NCBI RefSeq assembly: GCF_000003815.2
Contig: NC_049991.1
Location: 8,366,354 to 8,430,353 of the forward strand
DNA: 64,000 nucleotides
Direction of reading: 5' to 3'
Source: Branchiostoma floridae
Lineage: Eukaryota > Chordata > Leptocardii > Amphioxiformes > Branchiostomatidae
Of this stretch, positions 50,701 through 58,500 are shown in pieces (the stretch's first letter is position 1; each line of letters begins with the position of its first letter). The notes beneath the pieces are model-generated. The model did not search any database. It was given only the letters and a program-made list of their open reading frames with translations, and was not told the DNA's origin. The position numbers were made by a program, and so were the translations under genes.

Positions 50701-51049
50701 TGTTTATTATATTACTATGACTGTTATATAAATGCAACTGCTGCCCCCAAAAGGAAAGAGACTGGCAGTTTGAAGACAGGCCTTCCAAACTGTATATGTC
50801 CATTAGATGTGTACGATTTCAAAAGTTACTGAACACAAGACATCCCCCCCCCAAAAAAAAATGCAAGTTTAACCATTCTATACTGTCTGTTGTTTTTCAT
50901 TTCTTGGAAGCGAGGATTTGTACATTGTGTGAAGGACATGAGTCATTCCACTAACACAGCTCCTTTTGCCACCACAGGCCCCATGGTACATAGTGTTCTG
51001 GATGTCGTATGAGAAGTTACTACAGGCTGCCGGGTCACAGTCATTTTGA
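26664..51049 (+). CDS. UCP4: Mitochondrial uncoupling protein 4 (SLC25A27-like carrier), gene with duplicated 3' exons
   Basis: This is a spliced gene for an SLC25 inner-membrane carrier. Exons: 26664-gap, 29369-29482, 29638-29700, 32967-33051, 33522-gap, 37414-37526, 41616-41700, 43863-43955, 44637-44679, then 45282-45341 or 45417-45476, then 49868-49939 or 50978-51049. All junctions are GT-AG and every phase joins. Carrier signatures seen are PLDLTK (repeat 1), PADVVK (repeat 3), [11 protein letters not shown] (repeat 2) and ALYKGF (repeat 3). Cytoplasmic-gate motifs are YEWIR (repeat 1), YDSAK (repeat 2) and YEQVR (repeat 3, exon 11a). The match to vertebrate UCP4 is recognised from blocks such as [12 protein letters not shown] and [20 protein letters not shown], which separate it from UCP1-3. 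UCP4 family members act in the mitochondrial inner membrane; their physiological substrate is still debated. Most of exons 1 and 5 lies in assembly gaps. The gene is convergent with PARN. The family call is firm; the exact paralogue within the UCP4/UCP5 group is slightly less so. Confidence 0.93.
26682..26781. other. Assembly gap (100 N) inside UCP4 exon 1
   Basis: Exactly 100 N, the usual placeholder for a gap of unknown size. It hides the rest of exon 1 and its donor. Confidence 1.
27293..27425 (+). repeat. AAATC-type microsatellite
   Basis: Imperfect repeats of caaat/caaatc with aatcagat interruptions. Confidence 0.95.
28332..28767 (-). mobile_element. hAT-like non-autonomous DNA transposon, copy A
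   Basis: A 436-bp element with a perfect 8-bp target-site duplication gtccaagc (28324-28331 and 28768-28775). The right end ggtacccacccctA mirrors the left end of copy B. A cluster of ggacct/aggtcc words fills one end (about 28680-28740). No transposase frame is present. An 8-bp duplication and TAGGGGTGGG-type ends fit the hAT superfamily. Strand is set relative to copy B. Confidence 0.85.
29369..29482 (+). CDS. UCP4: UCP4 exon 2: first matrix signature
   Basis: The acceptor is gactacag and the donor gtacgt. The exon enters after one base of a codon and leaves after one base. It encodes [16 protein letters not shown] with the PxDxxK carrier signature of repeat 1, then a lysine-rich matrix loop and [11 protein letters not shown]. 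Confidence 0.93.
29638..29700 (+). CDS. UCP4: UCP4 exon 3
   Basis: The acceptor is atgacag and the donor gtaagt. It encodes [20 protein letters not shown], the EG-x4-WQG part of the first repeat and the start of helix 2. The phase joins exons 2 and 4 without a stop. Confidence 0.93.
29721..29764 (+). repeat. GA/TC microsatellite
   Basis: A nearly pure GA run starting 20 nt after the UCP4 exon 3 donor. It probably grew from the 3' tail of the adjacent LINE. Confidence 0.95.
29735..29925 (-). mobile_element. LINE 3' end with ORF2 C-terminal zinc finger and TC tail
   Basis: On the minus strand the frame reads [20 protein letters not shown] and RADVN, stop at 29805-29807, the C-x3-C...H...C terminal finger of CR1/L2-type LINE ORF2. 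A short 3' UTR ending aggaggccataaat and a TC microsatellite follow. It is 5' truncated in UCP4 intron 3. Confidence 0.72.
30620..31364. mobile_element. Large inverted-repeat element with ACTCGGMCC subrepeats
   Basis: About 745 bp. The left end gaatcaggacgactcggacc mirrors the right end ggtccgagtcgtccaagattc. Both ends carry several ctcggacc / ctcggccc words, at least seven in all. No clear target duplication, no coding frame. Confidence 0.65.
32390..32525. mobile_element. Mutator-like foldback element, copy 2
   Basis: A 136-bp relative of copy 1 in UCP4 intron 3. The ends are TAGTCTCTAAGCAG and CTGCTTCGAGATTA, and the 9-bp flanks are ggttatggc / gcttatggc (8/9). It shares the arm core agatagtatcaaag and the loop word ctccctttgg with copy 1. 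Confidence 0.8.
32967..33051 (+). CDS. UCP4: UCP4 exon 4
   Basis: The acceptor is gttgttccag and the donor gtgaga. It encodes [18 protein letters not shown] followed by a short loop ending FPVW, whose last codon is completed by the next exon. YEWIR is the cytoplasmic-network motif [FY][DE]xx[RK] of repeat 1. Confidence 0.93.
33522..33533 (+). CDS. UCP4: UCP4 exon 5, partial (runs into gap)
   Basis: After the acceptor tgcccactcag the bases gaaagcggtttt continue the frame as W-K-A-V before the N run. Vertebrate UCP4 has WKSV at this point. The missing part should hold the second PxDxxK signature and leave two bases into a codon. It would be roughly 120 nt if it has the human length. Confidence 0.7.
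33534..33731. other. Assembly gap (198 N) inside UCP4 exon 5
   Basis: A run of N that hides the second PxDxxK signature of the carrier. Confidence 1.
33732..37413 (+). other. UCP4 intron 5
   Basis: Mostly unrecognised single-copy-looking sequence. It has a CCAAAC-type low-complexity stretch (34740-34815), a small hairpin (35522-35564) and a homeobox/POU-motif-rich block (about 36460-36600). No coding exon was found. Confidence 0.6.
35522..35564. repeat. Short perfect hairpin
   Basis: ccccaggttat pairs exactly with ataacctgggg across a 21-nt AT-rich loop. Confidence 0.8.
37414..37526 (+). CDS. UCP4: UCP4 exon 6: second repeat, matrix side
   Basis: The acceptor is tcttggctgcag and the donor gtgaga. 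It encodes [24 protein letters not shown] and [13 protein letters not shown]. This block is strongly diagnostic of UCP4 and contains the EG-x4-WKG signature of repeat 2 and the start of helix 4 with a conserved arginine. Confidence 0.95.
38620..39330. repeat. Diverged pyrimidine-rich tandem array, unit about 140 bp
   Basis: A taggtctaatactacaaag-like word recurs near 38627, 38757, 38911, 39051, 39165 and 39306. It alternates with a ctttgaaccaacttaaaagg-like word. Units are 114-154 bp and strongly diverged. Confidence 0.6.
40770..41016. mobile_element. PIF/Harbinger-like foldback element
   Basis: A 247-bp element with ends AGGTGGTATCTCACTACACTT and its near-perfect reverse complement, continuing inward for about 50 bp, flanked by TAA on both sides. 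A 3-bp TAA/TTA target is typical of PIF/Harbinger elements. It is non-coding. Confidence 0.7.
41616..41700 (+). CDS. UCP4: UCP4 exon 7
   Basis: The acceptor is gttttgcag and the donor gtgagg. It encodes [20 protein letters not shown] and GPIVHSLS, the end of helix 4 (YDSAK, cytoplasmic network motif 2) and the start of helix 5. Confidence 0.93.
41784..41822. mobile_element. Broken end of the pogo-like family
   Basis: It matches the left end of copy D (cagtcaaacctgtc, then actcaagggactgg). No partner end is present, so it is truncated. Confidence 0.6.
43334..43778 (+). mobile_element. hAT-like non-autonomous DNA transposon, copy B
   Basis: A 445-bp element homologous to copy A in the opposite orientation. 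Its terminal inverted repeats taggggtgggtaccggtac and tagaggtgggtaccggtac differ at one base. The flanking 8-bp duplication is gtaggcag / gaaggcag (7/8). It shares the aggtcc-rich end and the internal tttgtagaaatgac block with copy A. Confidence 0.85.
43863..43955 (+). CDS. UCP4: UCP4 exon 8: third matrix signature
   Basis: The acceptor is cttatattccag and the donor gtgagg. It encodes [20 protein letters not shown] then IMNQP, the helix 5 segment with the third PxDxxK signature. A competing AG ten bases downstream (ttcag at 43873) would break the frame, so the upstream acceptor is chosen. Confidence 0.93.
43970..44063 (+). repeat. Imperfect CA/TG microsatellite
   Basis: An acacac-rich run with tgtacatg interruptions, starting 15 bp after the UCP4 exon 8 donor. 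Confidence 0.9.
44637..44679 (+). CDS. UCP4: UCP4 exon 9
   Basis: The acceptor is ttgtgtttcag and the donor gtgagc. This 43-nt exon encodes [14 protein letters not shown] in the third matrix loop and ends exactly on a codon boundary, which lets either version of exon 10 follow. Confidence 0.92.
45282..45341 (+). CDS. UCP4: UCP4 exon 10a (alternative copy)
   Basis: It is 60 nt, phase 0 at both ends, with acceptor cccaaatttag and donor gtgagt. It encodes [20 protein letters not shown], the EG-x4-YKG signature of repeat 3 and the first turn of helix 6. It is 15/20 identical to exon 10b. The acceptor tract is weaker in pyrimidines than that of 10b. Confidence 0.88.
45417..45476 (+). CDS. UCP4: UCP4 exon 10b (alternative copy)
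   Basis: It is 60 nt, phase 0 at both ends, with acceptor gttgtccttttacag and donor gtgagt. It encodes [20 protein letters not shown], closer than 10a to the vertebrate SWLRM ending. Only 75 nt separate it from 10a. Using both would keep the frame but insert 20 residues into repeat 3, so exclusive use is expected. Confidence 0.9.
45579..46028. mobile_element. pogo/Tc1-like non-autonomous element, copy C
   Basis: A 450-bp element flanked by TA on both sides. Ends are CTGTCAAACCTG and CAGGTTTGACTG. The interior is rich in gcggccacc words and homologous to copy D (58507-59392) in opposite orientation. TA target and CAGTCAAACC-type ends fit the Tc1/mariner/pogo group. Confidence 0.75.
46285..46611. 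mobile_element. CAGGG-ended element with 5-bp duplication, copy 1
   Basis: A 327-bp element with perfect 15-bp ends CAGGGCTCAAAATAC and GTATTTTGAGCCCTG, flanked by TATGT on both sides. The subterminal regions repeat acctgcac/gtgcaggt words. The ends look hAT-like but the duplication is 5 bp. Confidence 0.8.
47172..47575. mobile_element. CAGGG-ended element with 5-bp duplication, copy 2
   Basis: Flanked by TAAAT on both sides. It begins CAGGGATAAAGTCCACTAG and ends CAACCCTG. Subterminal gggcaagtg/cacttgcc words repeat at least six times. It contains a 100-N gap. It is related to copy 1 by end type and duplication length rather than by interior sequence. Confidence 0.65.
47405..47504. other. 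Assembly gap (100 N) inside a transposon
   Basis: Exactly 100 N within the element 47172-47575, so the true element length is unknown. Confidence 1.
47649..47835. mobile_element. Tc1/mariner-like short element
   Basis: A 187-bp element flanked by TA. The ends CTGTAAATGCATTTAAGTTC and the complement of GAACATTTCTTCAATTACAG form imperfect inverted repeats. The interior repeats (a)agttcgc/gttcgcgg words. Confidence 0.6.
49745..49815 (-). mobile_element. SINE-like fragment
   Basis: On the minus strand it reads gtgcccttgggaaaggcactt, close to the SINE body word at 5325. It sits just upstream of UCP4 exon 11a. Confidence 0.4.
49868..49939 (+). CDS. UCP4: UCP4 terminal exon 11a
   Basis: The acceptor is tttctcctgcag. 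It encodes [19 protein letters not shown] and TTSF followed by TGA (72 nt). It keeps YEQVR, the third [FY][DE]xx[RK] cytoplasmic-network motif, and resembles the vertebrate UCP4 C terminus (PWSMVFWLTYEKIR). This is the canonical-looking ending. Confidence 0.92.
   Translation, partial: APWSLTFWLSYEQVRRLSGTTSF
49940..50977 (+). other. 3' UTR of 11a / intron before 11b
   Basis: This stretch would be 3' UTR in the 11a transcript and intron in the 11b transcript. No repeat family was recognised. Confidence 0.6.
50231..50236 (+). promoter_or_regulatory. Candidate poly(A) signal for the 11a transcript
   Basis: ATTAAA is the nearest common poly(A) hexamer, 292 nt after the exon 11a stop. No AATAAA was seen between 11a and 11b. 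Confidence 0.35.
50978..51049 (+). CDS. UCP4: UCP4 terminal exon 11b
   Basis: The acceptor is gccaccacag. It encodes [19 protein letters not shown] and SQSF followed by TGA, also exactly 72 nt. It matches 11a at 11 of 23 residues. The motif reads YEKLL, so the basic residue at the fifth position is lost. A poly(A) signal lies 16 nt after the stop. Confidence 0.88.
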   Translation, partial: APWYIVFWMSYEKLLQAAGSQSF

Positions 51050-51064
51050 CGGCTTCTCATCAAC

Positions 51065-51070
51065 AATAAA
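51065..51070 (+). promoter_or_regulatory. Candidate poly(A) signal for the 11b transcript
   Basis: AATAAA lies 16 nt past the exon 11b stop and is followed by TG-rich sequence (tggttgt at 51099 and 51125). It would give a very short 3' UTR. Confidence 0.5.
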
Positions 51071-54000
51071 CTTTTATAATACGAAGTATACAGTACATGG
51101 TTGTAATTATTATAGTAACCACATGGTTGTATGTACCTGTAACAGCATTCATCTGTCAATATTCTGTATGTATGTAAGATTTTTCTGTGAGTTGTTTCAC
51201 TATTACTTTTGATTAGCATTTTGTAGCAAATGGAAATCAATGTATTTGGCTGAAAATCTAGGTATTTGTCCTAAGTCACTGTTTAAGTGTGAAATCAGGG
51301 TTTACCACAGCTTAAGATTTAATGCTCTAGTTTCAGCTCCTGGCGTGATTTGACCTAATTTGACGATATCTTTTTTTTTTGTCATATTAGACATTAATTT
51401 TGACTGTCAAGATGACAAAGTGGTCATGATTTTTCACTTTGATAAACACAAAAATCCTAAAAAATTACAGAATATTGGGGGAAATTCTTGTTCCCCACTT
51501 TAGAATAGCTGATTTATAATCTGACATTAACTCTACCATTGCATCAGTGTACATATTGTGATGTTGTAAATTTTGTATACGTGTCAGTGTTAGTGTATGG
51601 ATTGCAATCTTGGATAAGTGCCAAATTCTAGATCAAAGTCTCTCAGTAGAGATAAATATCAGGATCCTTACCAAAGGAATGGGCCATTCTGCATCGGTAG
51701 ATTTCCCAAGTGGAGACTGAATTTTAAGATCAATTCACCAAGAAGGTAGAACTTTTCAACTTCGGTTTGTGTCACTTCAGATTGATGGAATGACTAGAAA
51801 CTCTGGATTTATGAATTGGAATTCACCCTAACACATTCCTAAATGTAGCATCTCAATTGGAGTCTCTTATAGGGAGAATCAAGGATACCAGCAGAATCAA
51901 GAATTCACCCAGATTGCAATCTCTGCCCAAAGATATACATGTATAACGGTATATTGTTAGTGCAATATTTGCTTCATGTTGAAGATGAGTAGTATGTGAT
52001 GTAACATCAGACTGTAATACTCAGGGAGGAAAACCCAAGATCTGTCTGACTGTATATCAGTGATGGAAGATTGTAATTACCAATCAAACTATAACGCAAA
52101 CCTGTATTTTTGTGACACAAAAGTTTGAATTATTCCTTTTCCTTGTTCTTACAACACATGGATATCTACAAAACAACTGAGTGTGCCACAAATGTATAGT
52201 AGATTGGAATTATACAATTGTATGTGAAAACAGTCTTTAGAATATTGTCAGTTGTAGTAGGGAAGGAAAGTACACACATTAAATCACACACCTGAGATGC
52301 GCAATGTTTTTTAGTTGAATGGGTTTTATCACTTATCAGCTTATGAAATAATGGTTGTCCATGAACCTGTTTTATTTTTATCTCTCTAAATTGTTCTGGA
52401 TTCCAGTCATGCTCCTTTGAGGGACATGAAACAGGGTACATGAATTTGGGGATCACATATAATGGACATCATCATCTGGGAGGTACATTTTACATGTCTC
52501 ACATATGACATGCAATTCTTCACAAAGCTTACATATATATACTAATAATTGGTTTATTTGTTCAAAGCAAGAACAGTAAAATACATGGCGTCTTATAGGA
52601 GAAGACGCTTAATTGTGCACTTTAGAATGATTCTTATGCAAACATCGATACAATTACAAGGAATAGAATAACAACTACAAAAACCTCTTCTGATACAAAG
52701 TAGTGAAAGAAAACTGCAATACATGTAGTTGATAAATAGATATGAGAGACGTTTTCAGGTACTTGTATTCAAAAGTTGTGTGAAATATGGGATGGGGCTG
52801 TTTTATAACAGCATCCTAACACCATACCGATGTAAAAGTATTGCTGAGCTGGAATAATCATCAACGTGAAATAAGAATTCAAGTTTGACCATGAACCTGT
52901 TTTATCTTGATCTCTCCTTTCAGCCTTCTATTTCTATCATGACTTGCCCAACCTAAAAGACGTACAATCTAAAGAAGTGAATTATAGTGGTCTGATATGT
53001 TCCCATTTGCACGTTTTTTTTTGTAACAGAATGGTAATGGGTGTTCGGAAATTAACCATTGTTTTACACTGCTTATGACAAATATTTTATATCCAAGCTA
53101 CATGTATCTAACAACGTAAGAAGCAGAAGTCTTTATGTGCACATTGGTGCCAAATTATATTGTAGAGAAGCAATCAGAGGTCCAATCTAGAGCTAGGATA
53201 GATACCAGGCTACTTAAAGATGCAACGTTAACCCCTTCTTGGGACACGCACCACGAGAGATGCAATCACGTATCATCCACCTATCTCCTGAGAACACATT
53301 CCAGTCATTTCCTGTAGCCAGATATAGCAAGGCCAGTCCTGGAGAGTCGATAACAACCCTCACAGGGCAGATTAAGGCTGCTGACCCAGCTATGGTCTCT
53401 GCACTCCTTAAAAGCTTTTACACCTGCGGGAGAAGGTCTACTTTATCTTTAGGTCCCTAGGAACACACCTGTGGTAGGTACGGGCTCTTATTGTAATGTT
53501 TTGGTGCTGGATTGCCTTTATGGCACGCACTTGTCTTTAATCGAAACAATTTCAAGGAAGCGAGACGTTAACGTATCACTCCCACAAAGGGCCAATGACT
53601 TCTTGTCTTATTTCCAATCCTAAAGAGTTTTTTTTTGCAAAACAGACAAGCAAACACAGACACAGAGAGGATGCTTTGTAATCATAGTTTGTAAATACTA
53701 TTGCTTAGTTATTGCAACCGATGCACACTAACATTAAAAGAAGCAGACTTCCGTTGAAGTGCTACAAATTGGCAGCAGCATCAAATTCAGCACCATGGCT
53801 AGTGTCACATCAAGTATATGGCTACATCAGGATTTTCTACTGTTATCTCGACCATGGTCACTTCTTGGTGTGATTTGACCTAATTCTGATGTTCCTTACA
53901 AGACACACCAATTAGGGTCATGGTTTTTATTCATCATTAGCGGCAAGGAGAGCACACGCAAACATTGGAACAAGTTGAAACAAGGGTTCGGGGACATTAT

Positions 54001-54672
54001 TGGGTTTTGTAACCATTGCAACTATTTTTTGGCTCATTCACAATTATCTGGTTTAAAACAGTGGTTACCCTTTGGCTTTCGTCTTCAGTCAGGTATTGGT
54101 CTATGGGGAGAAGTCGGCCTAGAAATAGATCTAACCCACCTTATTCCTTTGTTGCTAAAATTATGTGTAGAAAAGAACATGTGGTCATACCCGCAGCCTT
54201 CCTTGTGTGAAATGAAAAAAACAAAACAATATTAAAGAGTTCATCTTTTTTATTATCTCATCGTTTGATTATGGAAAAAAGATAAAGTGAAACGGTGGCA
54301 TATTGAGGAAGTATCCTATGAAACCAAGCATTCAAAAACCGTTGAATTTACCAGAGTATTGTAATTTCAGAAACTTCCCTTGGAACTGCAGTGACACCTC
54401 GAGGCTTTTTTGGAAACTGCAGCCTTGAATGTGTTAGTCAAATGTGGTATATTGACTAAATTGTGTAGTAATGTTTGTACCTGCATTGCTATTTAATGCA
54501 GATATTATTGAAGACATGTACCCTAGAATTGTAGTACATAAATACTCGGTTTGGCATATTTCTACAATATTGTAAGGACGACTGACACTGGACTGTCCAC
54601 CATCAATGTTTATTGTTCTGTCTTGCCATACAAATATGTTCTTATTCCATGTAACATATAGATGATTGTGCT

Positions 54673-54678
54673 TTTATT
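54673..54678 (-). promoter_or_regulatory. Candidate PARN poly(A) signal
   Basis: This is the nearest AATAAA (TTTATT on +) downstream of the PARN stop, about 845 nt away. A second lies at 54609-54614. The distance makes this uncertain. Confidence 0.25.
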
Positions 54679-55521
54679 TGACAGTAAATTTCCAACAACC
54701 TGATTCTTGCGACCATAAAAAGTATCATTTCCAGTGTTAATAAACAAAAATTGTTGAAATGGTTGATTAAATGTTGATTGATTTGGTTGTAAAGAACTTC
54801 TTTTCTAACACGGTGTCTTTAAACAGTGTTGTGTAAATTTGTCTGAAACTTGATTGGGTAAACTGAACATATCAGTCCACAATATGACAAATGTAAAACT
54901 TTTTGACGCCACCTCGTGGGTGGAGCCTTTGTCATCACTGCCTCTCATGGTTACAAGAAAACCTTATATTTATCAAAGTACAAAATCTGATGGTCCATAC
55001 ATGTATTAAGCACATACTATGATGACAATAATACTAAAAAATATAGGGCTGTAACAAAAAGAAAAACATAAATATTCATAACACTCAATTGTTGTCGTCT
55101 TGGAGGGACTTTTAGGTTTTTCCCCACCACAACAATATGTACTAAACCAGGCCAGCAGATTTGTGTAGAGCCATAAATGATTGTTTCAAAGACTGTTCCA
55201 CTTACCAAAAGGGGACAAATGTCACACTCCACATTTCCTTTACCATCTACTGTGTAGACTGCTTAGTAACTCCCCCACCAAGAAGGTAATTTGGTACAGT
55301 CCTAACTAGCCCTTTCACCAGTTACACAGCAGCTGTCTTAAATCAGTTTCCTCACCAGCCTTAAGTTGCTGTGTTTAGAATCATCCCTAACATCTTTTCA
55401 CAGGGTATTCATAATGATTCTTTCACTAGCTGTGGAAAAACTTCACACTGCTGTTCCAAGTCAACAGCTGTACAGCTGTTCTCTTCTTCTGCTGTGAAGC
55501 CTGCTATACCAGCTGTTCCCC

Positions 55522-55559
55522 TCACCATGCCTCAGGCTCCTCAAACAATGCCTTTGGAG
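55522..55559 (-). CDS. PARN: PARN terminal exon
   Basis: The acceptor is acctctttggccag. The 38-nt coding part completes an Ala codon and encodes [11 protein letters not shown] then TGA. It matches the conserved human C terminus ATLFEVPDTW, and the phase fits the previous exon exactly. Confidence 0.88.
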
Positions 55560-58500
55560 CTGGCCAAAGAGGTAAAGAATATAACATGTCTTAATGAGGT
55601 ATACAACATTATCATGATCAGACATAATACTTCAATCTGTGAAATGCAAGACTATAACTTTTCTTTAAGCTTTATGGAGCCAACGACTAGCAACACTAAT
55701 GTCTGTTATACATAGAAAAATGTAAGACTGTGGTTCAACAGTCTGTGTTACTCAAACTATTCTGTCAAGGGCTACAGTTTAATCTGAAAATTGGCTGAAT
55801 AATTAAAAAGAAATGATAACAAATACCAATGTTCCACATCTAGATAACACATGACTTACCTTCATTTGTTTTCTCTTCCGACTTTTCTTCTTTCATTTCA
55901 TCCCCATTTTCATCTTCATCCCCATCTTCCTCCGGATGTTCCTCCCCCTCCCCCCCTGCCTCAGTAGTGGGTTTGTCCTCTGCCTCCTCCAGGATGGTGG
56001 TGATGCACCGCTGGGTCACTGGTGACACTCTTCTTTGGAACAGCCAATCAACAAAGGAACAGCTTAAATCCAATTAACATGTATACAGCTTCAAATGTCC
56101 AAACAATGGTACAAAACGTATGAACAACAGGAAAGCAAACATTGGATAAAGAATATGTACTTTTGTAAAAGAAAAAGTCATAAATCTGATAAATTATATA
56201 CTTTTGATACTGGCGCAGAAACTAGCATAGTGATACTATGTCCTGTGTGCTAGAGATACAACTCGAGCCAAAAGTACTAAATGTTAATTTCCAGCATGTT
56301 GCCTCATGCCAACGAATCTTTCACATCATTTTCTTGTCATTGTCTAAGTTTACAGTTACTGTAGTAGCACAATCATAGTTGATTCATTATTCTTTATTGA
56401 TTTTGTCTTTTCAGAAACATTATCATTTTCAAGATGTTATAAAGAATAACTGACCTGCCCACATCCGAACTGGTGACCTTTAACCTTTTTCCTTCCCCGT
56501 TCCAAGGTGCAAAGGTCTCTGGGAGTGACAGGGGTCTCTTCCGCCCATGAGAAGTGTTTGGATCTTTGTGATCTCCGTACCGCCTTACTCGGTAGCTCAC
56601 TCCCTCACATAGCATTTTGTAGGCTAGAGGCACAACATTGAATTGATTAATACATCTTTCCTAGATTGGGTGAATAAAATTGTATTATGATATTACGATT
56701 GAATTAGTTTTAACTTCCAAAGCGTCTCTGTTTTAGAATACCTGTATGGTTAAGATGGCTAAATTGTACATGTATGAATGATAACTTGTTTACTGCTTAT
56801 TATAATAGGTCTACAGTTAGACTCAAGTGTGATACGTAAAAAGTATGCAATATTCAGCCTGGGCAGCATGATACTTTTCATAGCATATCATAATGATCAT
56901 GATAAACCATTCATTCTATGATTTTGTATCATTTTAGGGAGAAATGAACAATCTTCTAAGATTTTACGTAAGGTAATCATTAAAAAGAACTTAAAACCAT
57001 AAGGATGACGTTACCTAAACTCAAATTTTCCGTAACTATTCTGTAAACTCTGAATGATGCATATCATGAGAAAACTTACCCAGATCTGACTGGTCCTTCT
57101 TATTCAGAGCAACAAAAGCTGAAACATCGTCAATCCAGGCAATGTAGATTGGTCCTGGGGAGAGACAATAACAAAAGTATCAATAACAGAACATAAAATA
57201 ATGACACATGCTGTTGTCAATCTTTTACTCTATTTTTTAGACCTAAAATCATGTAATAGAATAAGACTAGTGCTCCAATTTCTTAATAAAAAAATAGCAT
57301 CTTAACAACATGTATTAAAAAGCAGTCTTACCAAATGGTCGGAAGAGTTGGTACAAGTCGTTAGACTTCCACTCCTTGGGGAAGGTCACATGGAAGACAT
57401 GGTCTCTGTTGGGTTTTACTGAATAAACAACAACAAAACAACAAAGTCATTTCGGAGTCTTTAAAATTAGTGGAGAGGCACACCCACACTCAATACATAT
57501 AATTTTCATGATCACAATTTTAAATGCATATACTATAGGAAAGAATCTTTAGAACATTTCCTAGCCAATCCCAACCCTAAAGGCTCTTCTCTGGGGTGTT
57601 CATATCACAATCTTTCTACAACATTTTGTGATACATTGTATAGTCTATTGTGCAGGATATTTTACAAATGAATAGATGAAAAACATTTTATCTATATTTC
57701 ATTCAAAAACTTGACTGTGCAAATTCAGCTATCGTTTCTTTGCTGTGCATAACAAAATATGAAATTTAAACCTAAGACTGTACAACTTTAAGTTTTCCCA
57801 TACACATACGATGCATGCAGAACCAAGGCCACTTACAGTCCTGTCCTGTAAGATTGACGTATGGAATGTCTTGTACTCTCATCAGGTAGAGTCTGGAATG
57901 ACATAGGATGCACAAGTATGATATTATGTGACTGTATAGTCCAAAGAGATATCGTATGTGACAGCCATTATTCTGCTTGACCATTCAACACTAACCAAAT
58001 AAAGAGCACAAAACTTAGCAACTTTTATAGATTTGGATACCAGGCTATCTATTGTACATCTGTATGTTCTGGATACGTGCCATGATGATTCATATAATTA
58101 TATAATGACTCTATGTTTATAGAAAAATGTAAAATTTTCCAATGGCATTTCATCCTGATGAAGCTATTTAAATACTTACTAAACTTATTAAGTATGACAG
58201 TAATGTTAGTACCATTATCAATAATATTTACAGTTAAAACTCACTTGTTCACAAAAGGCTCCAAAAGTGCTGATCCAGGCAGTGCAGGTTTGGACTGGGA
58301 CTTGAATTTACCTAAAATATATTATATAATACTTTATGTGCAAATGTATATAATATATTACATGTACAAGCATTGCTATTAAAGTAGCCCCATTAACTAC
58401 ATACGAACTGGAAGTTTTATACTAAGTCTTGTTGACTCATTTTGTGCATGGCTGATTATAGCTGTAGATGTGCAGAAGGAGAAAGGTGGTAGCTGTTATT

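Larger units (their letters stand above)
51050..55521. other. Intergenic stretch between convergent UCP4 and PARN
   Basis: No supported gene. The longest open frames (for example 53239-53460 and 53975-54235) show no family and no splice or codon support. A short direct repeat (ccatgaacctgttttat) occurs at 52359 and 52889, and gtgatttgacctaatt occurs near 51345 and 53869. Confidence 0.6.

Noticed and set aside
52359-52916. Direct repeat ccatgaacctgttttat at 52359 and 52889
   Set aside because: About 28 bp with no wider similarity. Too short to call an element.
55371-55715. Plus-strand 114-codon frame
   Set aside because: It lies antisense to the PARN terminal exon, which has an exact acceptor, phase and conserved C terminus. 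The plus frame has no family match.
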